A stretch of DNA of 64,000 bases from Accumulibacter sp. (GTDB taxonomy: Bacteria > Pseudomonadota > Gammaproteobacteria > Burkholderiales > Rhodocyclaceae), in NCBI RefSeq assembly GCF_036625195.1, contig NZ_JAZKUG010000001.1:3410001-3474000 (forward strand), read 5' to 3'. Made by a program: the position numbers and the translations under genes. This document shows positions 26,132 through 34,427 of the stretch, piece by piece (position 1 is the first letter of the stretch; the number at the start of each line of letters is the position of its first letter). Below the pieces are notes generated by a model that saw only the letters and a program-made list of their open reading frames with translations, did no database searches and was not told the DNA's origin.

Positions 26132-26443
26132 ATGAGCACGCACTTGCTTTGGGACGACGCCAAGCGGGAAGCCAATCTTGACAAGCACGGGCTTGATTTC
26201 GCAGATCAGCCGATGGTACTGGAAAGCCCATATCGCCTTGACGCGAGAAGCGTACGTGGTGGCGAACCACGGATGCAGTCGTTCGCGTATGTTTGCGATG
26301 TGCTGACGGTACTGACGGTACTGACGGTGGTGCATACCACTCGCGGGAATGCCTGGCGAATTGTCAGTTTCCGACCGGCGAGCGAAGAGGAAAGGAGCGC
26401 CTACCATGACTGGCTCGAAGAGGACTTCAATGGCGAGCAATGA
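26132..26443 (+). CDS. brnT: BrnT-family (DUF497) toxin, solitary
   Basis: A 103-residue protein with the BrnT layout: LLWDDAKREANLDKHGLDFADQ at the N-terminus, a central arginine (YRLDARSVRGGEPRM), and the C-terminal WRIVSFRPASEEERSAYHDW. BrnT is an RNase-like toxin normally followed at once by brnA, which encodes a ribbon-helix-helix antitoxin. Here the 42-codon frame starting directly after it has no such domain, so the antitoxin is missing or degraded. The middle strand is lengthened by a repeated VLT unit from a 9-bp tandem repeat, which may have disabled the toxin. Confidence 0.8.
   Translation: MSTHLLWDDAKREANLDKHGLDFADQPMVLESPYRLDARSVRGGEPRMQSFAYVCDVLTVLTVLTVVHTTRGNAWRIVSFRPASEEERSAYHDWLEEDFNGEQ
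26303..26329 (+). repeat. Three 9-bp tandem repeats inside brnT
   Basis: CTGACGGTA occurs at 26303-26311 and 26312-26320, then as CTGACGGTG at 26321-26329. The repeat keeps the reading frame and encodes repeated Leu-Thr-Val. Such short perfect repeats change copy number by replication slippage. Confidence 0.85.
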
Positions 26444-26513
26444 AGTACAAGCCACCGGCAAGCGCGGTGAGAGGCCAGCGTAAGCGGTATCTCCTGCGGT
26501 GGGGGGAGGCGGG

Positions 26514-27572
26514 TTATGGACCGCCTCTTGTTTTGGCCCCTTGTTTCTCGGACCCAATCCGAGGTTGACGCGGCTTGACGAGTGCTCGTGTCCATCGGCC
26601 GGTCGCCGGAAAACCGGGCCCGAGGTGGTGGGCGAGGAGGCGGCGCTCCTCGTCCATCGCCTCCGCCTCGACGGCGCGCACGCAGTCCATGTACGCCAGC
26701 GTCGCCGGCGACGGCGTGCGGCCGCTGCGGGTCAGGAACCCGTAGGCAGTTCGCTGCCACGGCAGGTGCAGGTCGAGGATCGCCAGTTCGCCCCGTTGCA
26801 GCCCCTGCGCGGCGATGCCGACGGTGGTCAGCATGATCGCGTCCGACGCAGCGGCGATCAGCGGCCCGAAGCTCACCGTGTCGAGCGTCACCGCCGGGTA
26901 GAAGACCCCTTGCTCCGGATCGGCCTGCCCCGCTGCCGGACAGTCGCCGAAATGCTCGGCGAGTTGGCTCGGCAGCACGGCGCAGATCAGGCGGTAGGCG
27001 AGCACATCGGCGAGCGCGAGATCGCGTCGTCCGGCCAGCGGGTGGTCGGCGCGTGCCACCCAGATGCCGACGTGGGGCGGCAACGGCTCGGTCTGCAGGC
27101 GCGGATCGTCGCCCCATTCGCGCAGGTCGGCGATGCCGAGGTCGACCGAGCCGTCGAGTACCGGCGCGACCGCACCGCGCGGGCTCTGTTGCGCCAGCCG
27201 GACACGCAGCCCGCCGTGCGCGGCGAGCAAACGCGATACGGCGATGCCGGCCGAGATGGCGTGCGGGAACGGGCCGGCAACGATCGACACCGCGCCGCTC
27301 TCGAGGCCCTGCAGCAGATCCAGTTCGCGCTGCAGCTCCTGCCCGCGGCGCAGGATGTCCTGCCCGCGCTCGATGACGACGCGACCGTAGGCGGTCGGGA
27401 TCGCCCCCTCGGGCGTACGGTCGAACAGCGCGACACCGAGCGTCTCTTCGAGGCGGGCGATGCTGCGCGACAGGGCCGGTTGTGACAGGTGCAACTGCTC
27501 GGCGGCGCGCGCGAAATTGCGCTGGCGGGCGAGCGCCAGCACGTGCCGGATCAGGCGGATGTCGATATCCAT
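26514..27572 (-). CDS. LysR-family transcriptional regulator divergent from alkylsulfatase gene
   Basis: A 352-residue LysR protein: helix-turn-helix at about residues 4-60 (ALARQRNFARAAEQLHLSQPALSRSIARLEETLGV), then the effector-binding domain. The C-terminal tail of about 50 residues is longer and more basic than usual (GRWTRALVKPRQPRIGSEK). It is transcribed away from the exported sulfatase gene with 151 bp between, and a dyad lies in that gap; it is therefore the likely regulator of the sulfatase operon. The inducer may be an alkyl sulfate or its product, which is an inference only. Confidence 0.9.
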   Translation of the reverse strand: MDIDIRLIRHVLALARQRNFARAAEQLHLSQPALSRSIARLEETLGVALFDRTPEGAIPTAYGRVVIERGQDILRRGQELQRELDLLQGLESGAVSIVAGPFPHAISAGIAVSRLLAAHGGLRVRLAQQSPRGAVAPVLDGSVDLGIADLREWGDDPRLQTEPLPPHVGIWVARADHPLAGRRDLALADVLAYRLICAVLPSQLAEHFGDCPAAGQADPEQGVFYPAVTLDTVSFGPLIAAASDAIMLTTVGIAAQGLQRGELAILDLHLPWQRTAYGFLTRSGRTPSPATLAYMDCVRAVEAEAMDEERRLLAHHLGPGFPATGRWTRALVKPRQPRIGSEKQGAKTRGGP

Positions 27573-27582
27573 GCGCCGATGT

Positions 27583-27600
27583 TATCGCCATCATGAGATA
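27583..27600. promoter_or_regulatory. LysR-type dyad in the regulator-sulfatase intergenic region
   Basis: TATC (27583-27586) and GATA (27597-27600) are separated by ten bases, giving the ATC-N10-GAT pattern close to known LysR recognition sites. The dyad starts 10 bp upstream of the LysR start codon, a usual position for autoregulation. Confidence 0.4.
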
Positions 27601-27723
27601 TTGTCACTGGACGCATGGCAAATCCCGTGCTCCACTACGCCGACCGACCGCACTGACGATCGAGCTCAAGCGCCGGACTGCGGGATTGCAGCGCAACGAC
27701 CACCGATCACCCGAGGACCCACG

Positions 27724-29691
27724 ATGACCCGAACGCGCCTCATCCCCACTGCTGTTGCCGCCCTTTGCGTCACCACTCAGGCCATCGCCGCGACGCCATC
27801 CAAGCCGGCGACGCCGTTCACCCGGCAGGCCAACCAGCAGGTCCTGCAGGAACTGCCGTTCGCCGACAGGCAGGACTTCGAGGATGCGCAGCGCGGCCTG
27901 ATCGCCAGCGAGGACGTGGTGACGATCAAGGACGCCAGGGGCAACGTCGTCTGGGATCTCGAGCAGTACAAGAAATACATCAGTCTCGACAAGGCGGCGC
28001 CGGACACGGTGAATCCCAGTCTCTGGCGCAATGCGCAGTTGGGCATGCTCAACGGCCTGTTCAAGGTCACCGACCGCATCTACCAGGTGCGCGGCTACGA
28101 CCTGTCAAACATCAGCTTCGTGCAGGGCGACACCGGCTGGATCGTATTCGATCCGCTGATCTCCCCCGAGACCGCACGTGCCGGCCTCGATCTGATCAAC
28201 AGGCAACTCGGCAAGCGGCCGGTGGTCGCCGTCGTCTACAGCCACTCGCACGTCGACCATTACGGCGGCGTGCGTGGCATCGTCGATGCCGTCGAGGTCG
28301 CAGCCGGCAAGGTGCAGATCCTGGCGCCCGAGCACTTCACCGAGCATGCGGTTTCCGAGAACGTGATCGCCGGCAACGCGATGGCGCGCCGGGCGGTGTA
28401 CATGTACGGCGCGCTCCTGCCGCGCAACGCCCGGGGTGGCGTCAATGGCGGCCTCGGCATGACCACCTCGACCGGCCTCGCCGGCCTCATCCTGCCCACG
28501 CGCGAGATCAGGAAGACCGGCGAGGAAGTGGCCATCGACGGCGTCAGGATGGTGTTCCAGATGACCCCGGGCACCGAGGCGCCGGCCGAGATGAACACCT
28601 GGTTCCCGCAGTTCAAGGCGCTGTGGATGGCCGAGAACGCGACCAACACGATGCACAACATCCTGACCCTGCGCGGCGCCCAGGTGCGCGACGCACTGAA
28701 GTGGGCCGGCTACCTGAACGAAACGATCGAGACTTGGGGCGGCGACGTCGAGGTGAAGTTCCAGTCGCACCACTGGCCGCGCTGGGGCAACGCCAACGTC
28801 GTTGACTACTTCAAGAAGCAGCGCGATCTCTACAAGTACACGCACGACCAGTCGGTGCGCCTGATGAACCAGGGCTACACCGGCGAGGAAATCTCGGAAA
28901 TGATCAGGCTGCCGGCCGAGCTCAGCAATTTCTGGCCGAACCGCGGCTACTACGGCACGCTGCGCCACAACAGCCGCGCCGTCTACCAGCGCTACATGGG
29001 CTGGTACAACGGCAACCCGTCCAACCTGAACAACCTGCCGCCGGAAATGGTCGGCCCGAAGTACGTCGAGTTCATGGGCGGCGAGGCCGTATTGCTCAAG
29101 AAGGCGCGCGCTTCGTTCGACAAGGGCGAATACCGCTGGGTCGCGGAAGTCCTGAAGCATGCCGTCTTCGCCAACCCGAAGAATGCCGAAGCCAGGGAAC
29201 TGCTCGCCGACACCCTCGAGCAACTTGGCTACCAGGCCGAATCCGGCCCGTGCCGCTCGGTCTACCTGCAGGGCGCCTACGAGTTGCGCAATGGCGTGCC
29301 TTCGGCCGGCGGCACGCAGACGGCGACACCCGACACCATCCGCGCGATGTCGCCGGCAATGCTCTTCGACTATCTGGCGGTGCGCCTGAACGCCGGCAGG
29401 GCGGCCGGCAAGAAGTACGCGATCAACATCGACTTCCCCGATCTGCAGCAGGCCTACACGCTGTCGGTGGAGAACGCCGTGCTCAATCACACGCGCAAGC
29501 AGTGGCCGCAGGCCGATGTCTCGCTGAGCATGGACAAGGCGACGCTGAACGCCATCCAGCTGAAGGAAACGTCGCTCGAGAAGGCGGTCGCCGACGGCAA
29601 GCTGAAGATCACCGGCAACGCCGCCGTCTTCGAGGACTTCATGGCCTCGCTCGACAGCTTCGACTTCTGGTTCAACATCGTCACGCCTTGA
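27724..29691 (+). CDS. Exported alkylsulfatase-type metallo-beta-lactamase-fold hydrolase
   Basis: A 655-residue protein of the SdsA1/BDS1 group, which hydrolyses alkyl sulfates such as SDS to alcohol and sulfate. It has a signal peptide (about 1-22), then the metallo-beta-lactamase domain with the zinc motif SHSHVDHYGGVRG. Further metal-ligand regions follow (AENATNTMHNI and QSHHWPRWGN), then a helical dimerisation part. A C-terminal SCP2-like domain (DLQQAYTLSVENAVL) completes the known architecture. The ATG at 27724 follows GAGGA. It leads a unit with three small exported proteins. The group also contains enzymes acting on secondary alkyl sulfates, so the exact substrate is open. Confidence 0.9.
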   Translation: MTRTRLIPTAVAALCVTTQAIAATPSKPATPFTRQANQQVLQELPFADRQDFEDAQRGLIASEDVVTIKDARGNVVWDLEQYKKYISLDKAAPDTVNPSLWRNAQLGMLNGLFKVTDRIYQVRGYDLSNISFVQGDTGWIVFDPLISPETARAGLDLINRQLGKRPVVAVVYSHSHVDHYGGVRGIVDAVEVAAGKVQILAPEHFTEHAVSENVIAGNAMARRAVYMYGALLPRNARGGVNGGLGMTTSTGLAGLILPTREIRKTGEEVAIDGVRMVFQMTPGTEAPAEMNTWFPQFKALWMAENATNTMHNILTLRGAQVRDALKWAGYLNETIETWGGDVEVKFQSHHWPRWGNANVVDYFKKQRDLYKYTHDQSVRLMNQGYTGEEISEMIRLPAELSNFWPNRGYYGTLRHNSRAVYQRYMGWYNGNPSNLNNLPPEMVGPKYVEFMGGEAVLLKKARASFDKGEYRWVAEVLKHAVFANPKNAEARELLADTLEQLGYQAESGPCRSVYLQGAYELRNGVPSAGGTQTATPDTIRAMSPAMLFDYLAVRLNAGRAAGKKYAINIDFPDLQQAYTLSVENAVLNHTRKQWPQADVSLSMDKATLNAIQLKETSLEKAVADGKLKITGNAAVFEDFMASLDSFDFWFNIVTP

Positions 29692-29716
29692 GCGGCGGGA
29701 CGACGGGAGAGTCCGC

Positions 29717-30241
29717 ATGCGCAAGTCAGTCCTCGCCGCCGCACTCGTCGCCGTCCTCGCCGTCGCCCCGGCCGGTGCCTGTGGGCTGCACGGCACCATC
29801 GACAACCCGTTCACGATCAGCTATCCGGGCAGCCTCGGCGTCGCCCTCGGCACCCGACAGGCGGTCGTCGACGGGCAACTGGCCGCCCTGCCCGAGGTCG
29901 ACGCCGAGACCGCCAGCAGGCGACTCGATGAACGGCTGCAGCAGCTGCGTGCCCGCCTCGAGAAGGCCGGTCTCCGCGGTGGATTCGCGCTGCTCGTGGT
30001 AGAGTTCGGCCACTGGACGCGCTTCGCGGCAAGCGCGAACAGGGTTCGGATGGTCACGCATGCGACGCCGATGATCGACGATCCGGTCCTGCTGACCAGC
30101 GAACCCGCGCTCGCCGCGCTGCTCGACGGCCACCTCGCGGCCGCTGCGGCCGAGCGGTCTGGCGTCGTTCGCTGGGCCGGCAACGCGCCGCCGGCGGCGC
30201 TCGGCGAAAGCCTGCTGACGGCTCTGGCCGCCGGCGTCTGA
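29717..30241 (+). CDS. Exported protein of unknown function downstream of sulfatase
   Basis: A 174-residue product with a clear signal peptide (about 1-21, ending APAGAC, which could also serve as a lipobox-like site). The mature part has CGLHGTIDNPFTISYPGSL, a helical Arg/Glu-rich stretch (about 60-90) and a FALLVVEFGHWTRF strand. I do not recognise a domain. The ATG follows GGGAGAG, and the gene starts 25 bp after the sulfatase stop, so co-transcription is likely. Confidence 0.78.
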   Translation: MRKSVLAAALVAVLAVAPAGACGLHGTIDNPFTISYPGSLGVALGTRQAVVDGQLAALPEVDAETASRRLDERLQQLRARLEKAGLRGGFALLVVEFGHWTRFAASANRVRMVTHATPMIDDPVLLTSEPALAALLDGHLAAAAAERSGVVRWAGNAPPAALGESLLTALAAGV

Positions 30242-30272
30242 AGCCCAACCTGTCCATTTCTGGAGATCCCGC

Positions 30273-31040
30273 GTGAAACAAGGATTGCTCGCATCGCTCT
30301 TGCTGGCCATTGCCCTGGCGCCACCACTCGCTCGCGCGCAGGCCGCCGCGCCGCCACCCTCGATGGGTTCCACTGCAGTCGATCCGGCGGCGATCCAGGC
30401 GCTCAAGGACATGGGCGCCTACCTGCAGGGGCTGAACCGCTTCCGCGTCAGCACCCAACTCACCGGCGAACGTGTCCTCGCCGACGGCCAGAAGCTGCAG
30501 CACACGGCATCGGCGGTCATCGACGTCGCCCGCCCCAACAGGCTGCACGCCCGCATGTCGAGTGCGCGCAGTGTGCGCGAGCTGTTCTACGATGGCCGGC
30601 AAGCGACCCTCTATTCCCCAGCGCAAAAGTTCTACTCGACGGTCGAATTCAGCGGTTCGCTGGCCGAGCTGATCGACCGGCTCGAGCAGCGTTATGGCGT
30701 CGAGATACCGCTTGCCGACCTTTTCCTGTGGGGCACCGCAGCCGCGCCGGCCGATGGCATCGAGTCGGCGATGAACGCCGGACAGGACTTCATCGGCGGC
30801 GAGCTTTGCGACCACTTCGCCTTCCGTCAGGGCAAGCTGGACTGGCAGATCTGGATTGCGGCCGGCGGCAAACCGCTGCCGCGCAAGCTCGTCATCACGA
30901 ACCGCGCCGACGAGGCCCGTCCGCAGTCGGTTTCGCTGATCGAATGGCAACTCAAACCCGGCTTCCCGGACTCGATTTTCACTTTCGTTCCGCCCAAGGG
31001 CAGCAAATCGGTCGAGCTGCGCGCGCTCGACGGGAAATAA
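30273..31040 (+). CDS. DUF2092 family exported protein
   Basis: A 255-residue exported protein with a signal peptide (about 1-23) and the LolA-like features of DUF2092 proteins: YLQGLNRFRVSTQLTGE, RPNRLHARMSS, ELFYDGRQATLYSPAQKFYSTV and FTFVPPKGSK near the end. These proteins are predicted to be periplasmic with a lipid-binding-type beta fold, but their role is not known. The GTG start follows TGGAG. It is the third gene of the sulfatase unit. A hydrophobic-ligand binding role next to an alkylsulfatase is plausible but unproven. Confidence 0.84.
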   Translation: MKQGLLASLLLAIALAPPLARAQAAAPPPSMGSTAVDPAAIQALKDMGAYLQGLNRFRVSTQLTGERVLADGQKLQHTASAVIDVARPNRLHARMSSARSVRELFYDGRQATLYSPAQKFYSTVEFSGSLAELIDRLEQRYGVEIPLADLFLWGTAAAPADGIESAMNAGQDFIGGELCDHFAFRQGKLDWQIWIAAGGKPLPRKLVITNRADEARPQSVSLIEWQLKPGFPDSIFTFVPPKGSKSVELRALDGK

Positions 31041-31052
31041 GGGAGAACCCGC

Positions 31053-31559
31053 ATGAACAGGACATTTGCCAGCCGTGTCGCGATCCCGCTCGCGGTGCTC
31101 TCTCTTGCCAGCCTCGCCCTGGCGCCAATTGCCGAAGCGCGTGAGCGCGGGCCGGCGGGCGGCGGCCAGCGGGCCGCGGCGCAAGCCGGCGGCGTTGGCG
31201 GTGGCGCTCGCCAGATCGACAACAGCCGGCGCGACGTGCGCAGCAACGACGTGCGCAACACCAGCGTCAACAACGTCAGCAGCCGCAACACCAACGTCAA
31301 TGTGAACCGGAACGTCAATGTCGACGTCGACCGCCGCGGTTGCTGCGGGGGCTGGGACAACGACTACCATCCGGTCGCCACCGCCGCCGCGGTCACCGCG
31401 ACGGTAGCCGTCACCTCGGCCGTGGTCGGCTCGATCGTACGTTCCGTGCCCGCCAACTGCGTGCCGGTGAATTACGGCGGGATCATCTACCAGCAGTGCG
31501 GCAACACCTGGTACCAGCCGCAGGGTGGCCAGTACGTGGTGATCAACCCGCCCTACTGA
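31053..31559 (+). CDS. Exported Asn/Val-repeat protein of unknown function
   Basis: A 168-residue protein with a signal peptide (about 1-29), a Gly/Ala/Arg-rich linker and a low-complexity segment of alternating Asn, Val, Arg and Ser (about 55-93). A CCGG motif, a hydrophobic Ala/Val/Thr helix (about 106-130, AAAVTATVAVTSAVVGSIV) and a C-terminal tail with NYGGIIYQQCGNTWYQPQ follow. The ending resembles uncharacterised outer-surface proteins with a glycine-zipper-like helix. The ATG follows GGGAGA, 12 bp after the previous stop, so it closes the sulfatase unit. Confidence 0.75.
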   Translation: MNRTFASRVAIPLAVLSLASLALAPIAEARERGPAGGGQRAAAQAGGVGGGARQIDNSRRDVRSNDVRNTSVNNVSSRNTNVNVNRNVNVDVDRRGCCGGWDNDYHPVATAAAVTATVAVTSAVVGSIVRSVPANCVPVNYGGIIYQQCGNTWYQPQGGQYVVINPPY

Positions 31560-31587
31560 GACGCCGGGCGGTCACCTGCAAGGCAAG

Positions 31588-31603
31588 CAGCCGCCGTCGG
31601 CTG
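31588..31603. terminator. Small hairpin between convergent sulfatase unit and mrp operon
   Basis: CAGCCG (31588-31593) and CGGCTG (31598-31603) form a 6-bp stem with a 4-base loop in the 82-bp gap between converging transcripts. No T-run follows on either strand. The position suggests a terminator; the structure is short. Confidence 0.3.
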
Positions 31604-31641
31604 TCCTTCATCGGCCGCCGGCGACGGCCGCGCGAGCACAG

Positions 31642-31971
31642 TCAGGCTTCACCGTCGTCGCGTTCGAACAGCGGCAACCGCTCGCGGTCGATCGTCTCCG
31701 CCTGCTCGCGCAGCGCGGCGCGGGCGAGGACGTGCGAGGCGACCGGCAGGGTCAGCCAGACGATGGCGACGATGGCGAGCGCGCGGCCAATCCAGGCGCC
31801 GTCACCACCGACAAGTCCGGCGCCGAGGACGATGCAGGCGACGGCCAGCGATCCCGCCTTGGTCGCCGCATGCTGGCGCGACAGGGCATCGCGCAGGCTG
31901 AACAGGCCGATGCTGGCGAGCAGCAGCAAGAGGGCGCCGAGGGCGATCAACAGGTTGCCGGCGAGGGTCAT
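31642..31971 (-). CDS. mrpG: Mrp Na+/H+ antiporter subunit G
   Basis: A 109-residue membrane protein with three hydrophobic helices and the MrpG motif LFSLRDALSRQHAATKAGSLA (family form RxRHAxxKAxT-like). Mrp antiporters exchange cytoplasmic Na+ for external protons and need all subunits. Its ATG overlaps the mrpF stop by four bases, and it is the last gene of the operon. Confidence 0.9.
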   Translation of the reverse strand: MTLAGNLLIALGALLLLLASIGLFSLRDALSRQHAATKAGSLAVACIVLGAGLVGGDGAWIGRALAIVAIVWLTLPVASHVLARAALREQAETIDRERLPLFERDDGEA

Positions 31972-32258
31972 GGCTCGCCGTCGGCGGAGGAATCCGCGGC
32001 ACGTCGGCGGGAGATCAGTCGCGCCCAGGCCAGTGTCGCGACGAAGCCGATCAGGGCGACGCCGATCGCGACGTCGAGAAACAGCACCTGGCCGGAAGAC
32101 AGCGCCGCTGCGCTGCACAGCGCGATGGCGGCAGCGAAGAGGATGTCGAGTGCGATCAGGCGATCGGCGTCGCGCGGGCCGCGCACGAAACGCAGCACCG
32201 CGAGGGCGACGGCGACGAGCACGACGGCGACCAGCAGGTCGATCGATGAGCTGCTCAT
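31968..32258 (-). CDS. mrpF: Mrp Na+/H+ antiporter subunit F
   Basis: A 96-residue membrane protein with three helices and the MrpF signature VRGPRDADRLIALDIL, where the acidic residue in a membrane-proximal position is conserved in the family. It overlaps both neighbours by four bases (ATGA), consistent with stoichiometric, coupled translation of the complex. Confidence 0.92.
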   Translation of the reverse strand: MSSSSIDLLVAVVLVAVALAVLRFVRGPRDADRLIALDILFAAAIALCSAAALSSGQVLFLDVAIGVALIGFVATLAWARLISRRRAADSSADGEP

Positions 32259-32593
32259 CGCTGCACTCCGGCCGGAAAGAGCCGTGCCACGTCGGGCTCG
32301 AAGTCGCGCCGGATGCCGGCGACGGTGCCGTCGGCACCATCGAGGTCGAGCAGATGCAGGAGCATCTCACGGCGCTCGGGATCGATGTCGATGACGCTGC
32401 TGCCGGGCGCCAGCGTCACCATCGCGGCGAGGACCGCGGCACCCGTTTCGCTCATCGGCGCGATGCGCAGGCGCACCAGCCCGGCGCGCGCCGGCCGGCG
32501 GCGCAGGATGATGCGTGCGGTCGCGATTCCCGACAGCACGCAGTGGGCGATGAAGTGCAGCGACAGGCGGACGATGGCGGCAGGGCGGCGCAT
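32255..32593 (-). CDS. mrpE: Mrp Na+/H+ antiporter subunit E
   Basis: A 112-residue subunit, shorter than many MrpE proteins (about 160), because the N-terminal helical pair is reduced. The C-terminal soluble part with TLAPGSSVIDIDPERREMLLHLLDL matches the family. The ATG at 32593 overlaps the mrpD stop. It contributes to assembly of the Mrp complex; a compact MrpE is also seen in other proteobacterial operons. Confidence 0.88.
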   Translation of the reverse strand: MRRPAAIVRLSLHFIAHCVLSGIATARIILRRRPARAGLVRLRIAPMSETGAAVLAAMVTLAPGSSVIDIDPERREMLLHLLDLDGADGTVAGIRRDFEPDVARLFPAGVQR

Positions 32594-34041
32594 CAGCTTC
32601 CCCCACGCAGGCTGTCGGCGGCTGCCATGACGTAGGCGATCAGCGCTTCCGGCAGCAGCCCGAACGAAACGATCAGGACCACCAGTCCGCCGAGCGCGGC
32701 GTGCGCCGGCAGCAGGTGGTGGCGCGCCGGGGCCTGCCACGACTCGTCCGGGTGCGGTTTCCAGAACGCTTCAAGCCAGATCTTGAGCATCGAATAGAGG
32801 GTCACCGCACCGACGCCGAGAGCCACCGCCGCCCACAGATACTCGCCCTGGACAAGGCTCTGGCGAACGACCAGGAACTTGCTCCAGAAGCCGCTCGACG
32901 GCGGAATTCCGACCAGCGACAGTGCCAGCAGCAGGAACACCAGGCTCAGCCAGGGTCTGCCGGCGTAAAGGCCGCCGATGCGCCGCAGGTCGTAGTGGCC
33001 GCAGGCGTGGAAGATCAGGGCCGCGGTCAGGATCAGCGCCGCCTTGACCAGGCTGTGGTGCAGCATGAACAGGATCGCCGCGGCGTCGCCGGCGGGCGAA
33101 GCGAGCGCGATGGCGAGCAGGATGTAGCCGATCTGGCTGATGCTGTGGAAGGCCAGGATGCGCCGCAGGTCCCAGTGGTAGGCGGCGCCGAGGGCGCCGC
33201 TGATCATCGACACGACGGCAATCCAGCCGAGCACGGCGAAGAGCAGCTCCGGCGCCGCCTGGAAGACGGCGCCGAGGCTGCGGATCAGGGCGTAGATGCC
33301 GATTTTCGCCAGCAGCGCCGAAAAGAGCGCCAGCAGTGGCGCCGGCAGGGTGTGGTAGGAAGCCGGCAGCCAGGCGAAGAAGGGAAAAGCTGCTGCCTTG
33401 ATCAGGAAGGCAAGCGAGAGCAGGGTCAGCAGCGGCAGTGCGATGGACGCCGGCAGATGTGCTGCTGCCGCGCCCAAGGCGCGGAAATTGAGCTGGCCGG
33501 TGGCGGCGTAGAGCAGCGCGATCGCCGTGAGCAGGAGCAGGGTTCCGAAGACGTTGAGGACGAAATACTTGAGTGTCGCGTCGAGCTGGCGCAGGCCGCC
33601 GCCGAGGGCGAGCAGGCCGAGTGCGCAGATCAGCGTCAGCTCGAACCAGACGTAGAGGTTGAACAGGTCGGCGGTGACGAATGCGGCGCCGGCACCGGCC
33701 ACCAGGCCGTGCAGCAGCGGGTGCAGGGTCGGTGCGGCGGGCGCCGCATCGGCGCTGCCGCCGGCCTGCCAGAGCAGGACGACGTTCACCATCAGCGCGG
33801 CGACCAGGACCAGCGCCGCGCTCAGCCGGTCGGCGGCGAACTCGATGCCGAAGGGCAGCGGCCAGCCCCCGGCGACGACCGCCTGCGTGCCGATGCCGAC
33901 GACCTGGCCGGCGAGGGTGAGGGCGCAGACGAGCAGCAACAGCGCGCCCGCCAGGCTGACGCGCTGTTGCCAGCCCGGCGGCACCAGCAGGCAGAGCAGC
34001 GCGGTGGCGAGCGGCACCAGGAGCGGTGTCAGCACGAGCAT
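32593..34041 (-). CDS. mrpD: Mrp Na+/H+ antiporter subunit D (NuoN/L-like)
   Basis: A 482-residue membrane protein with about 14 helices, homologous to the proton-pumping subunits of complex I. Conserved features are FVTADLFNLYVWFELTLI (Glu in helix 5), FLIKAAAFPFFAWLPASYHT (Lys in helix 7) and LHHSLVKAALIL (helix 10). I chose the ATG at 34041, which overlaps the mrpC stop. Together with MrpA it forms the ion-translocating core. Confidence 0.95.
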   Translation of the reverse strand: MLVLTPLLVPLATALLCLLVPPGWQQRVSLAGALLLLVCALTLAGQVVGIGTQAVVAGGWPLPFGIEFAADRLSAALVLVAALMVNVVLLWQAGGSADAAPAAPTLHPLLHGLVAGAGAAFVTADLFNLYVWFELTLICALGLLALGGGLRQLDATLKYFVLNVFGTLLLLTAIALLYAATGQLNFRALGAAAAHLPASIALPLLTLLSLAFLIKAAAFPFFAWLPASYHTLPAPLLALFSALLAKIGIYALIRSLGAVFQAAPELLFAVLGWIAVVSMISGALGAAYHWDLRRILAFHSISQIGYILLAIALASPAGDAAAILFMLHHSLVKAALILTAALIFHACGHYDLRRIGGLYAGRPWLSLVFLLLALSLVGIPPSSGFWSKFLVVRQSLVQGEYLWAAVALGVGAVTLYSMLKIWLEAFWKPHPDESWQAPARHHLLPAHAALGGLVVLIVSFGLLPEALIAYVMAAADSLRGGS

Positions 34042-34427
34042 CAGCTCATCTCCTCGAGCGCCGGCTTGACGGCATCGACGGCGACCGGCTCGGCTGCCCT
34101 CAGCTGTGCGGTATCGGCGTTGCCGGCAGTCTGCAGCAGGCGGATCGCGAGCACCAGCGAGAAGCACAGGAGGATGAAGCCGATGACGATCGCCGTCAGC
34201 ACCAGCGCCTGCGGCAACGGATTCGCCGCGCCCAGCAGCGGCTGCGCGCCGCCGGCAACGAAGGGCGGCATCTGGCTGAGCAGTCGGCCGCTGCAGAAGA
34301 CCAGCAGGTTGATCCCGTTGCCGACCATCGCGAGACCGATCAGGCAGCGCAGCAGGTCGCGGGACAAGGCGAGGTAGGTGCCGGCGGCGACCACCGCAGT
34401 GACGGCCAGGGCGACGGCCCAGATCAT
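34041..34427 (-). CDS. mrpC: Mrp Na+/H+ antiporter subunit C (NuoK-like)
   Basis: A 128-residue subunit with three helices, related to complex I NuoK. The block LLRCLIGLAMVGNGINLLVF and a second helix beginning ALVLTAIVIGFILL match the family. Its ATG overlaps the mrpB stop by four bases. The C-terminal 25 residues are a soluble Ala/Glu-rich extension. Confidence 0.93.
   Translation of the reverse strand: MIWAVALAVTAVVAAGTYLALSRDLLRCLIGLAMVGNGINLLVFCSGRLLSQMPPFVAGGAQPLLGAANPLPQALVLTAIVIGFILLCFSLVLAIRLLQTAGNADTAQLRAAEPVAVDAVKPALEEMS

Noticed and set aside
26303..26329. Tandem repeat as the start of a CRISPR or VNTR array
   Set aside because: Only three 9-bp units without spacers, and all inside the brnT coding sequence.
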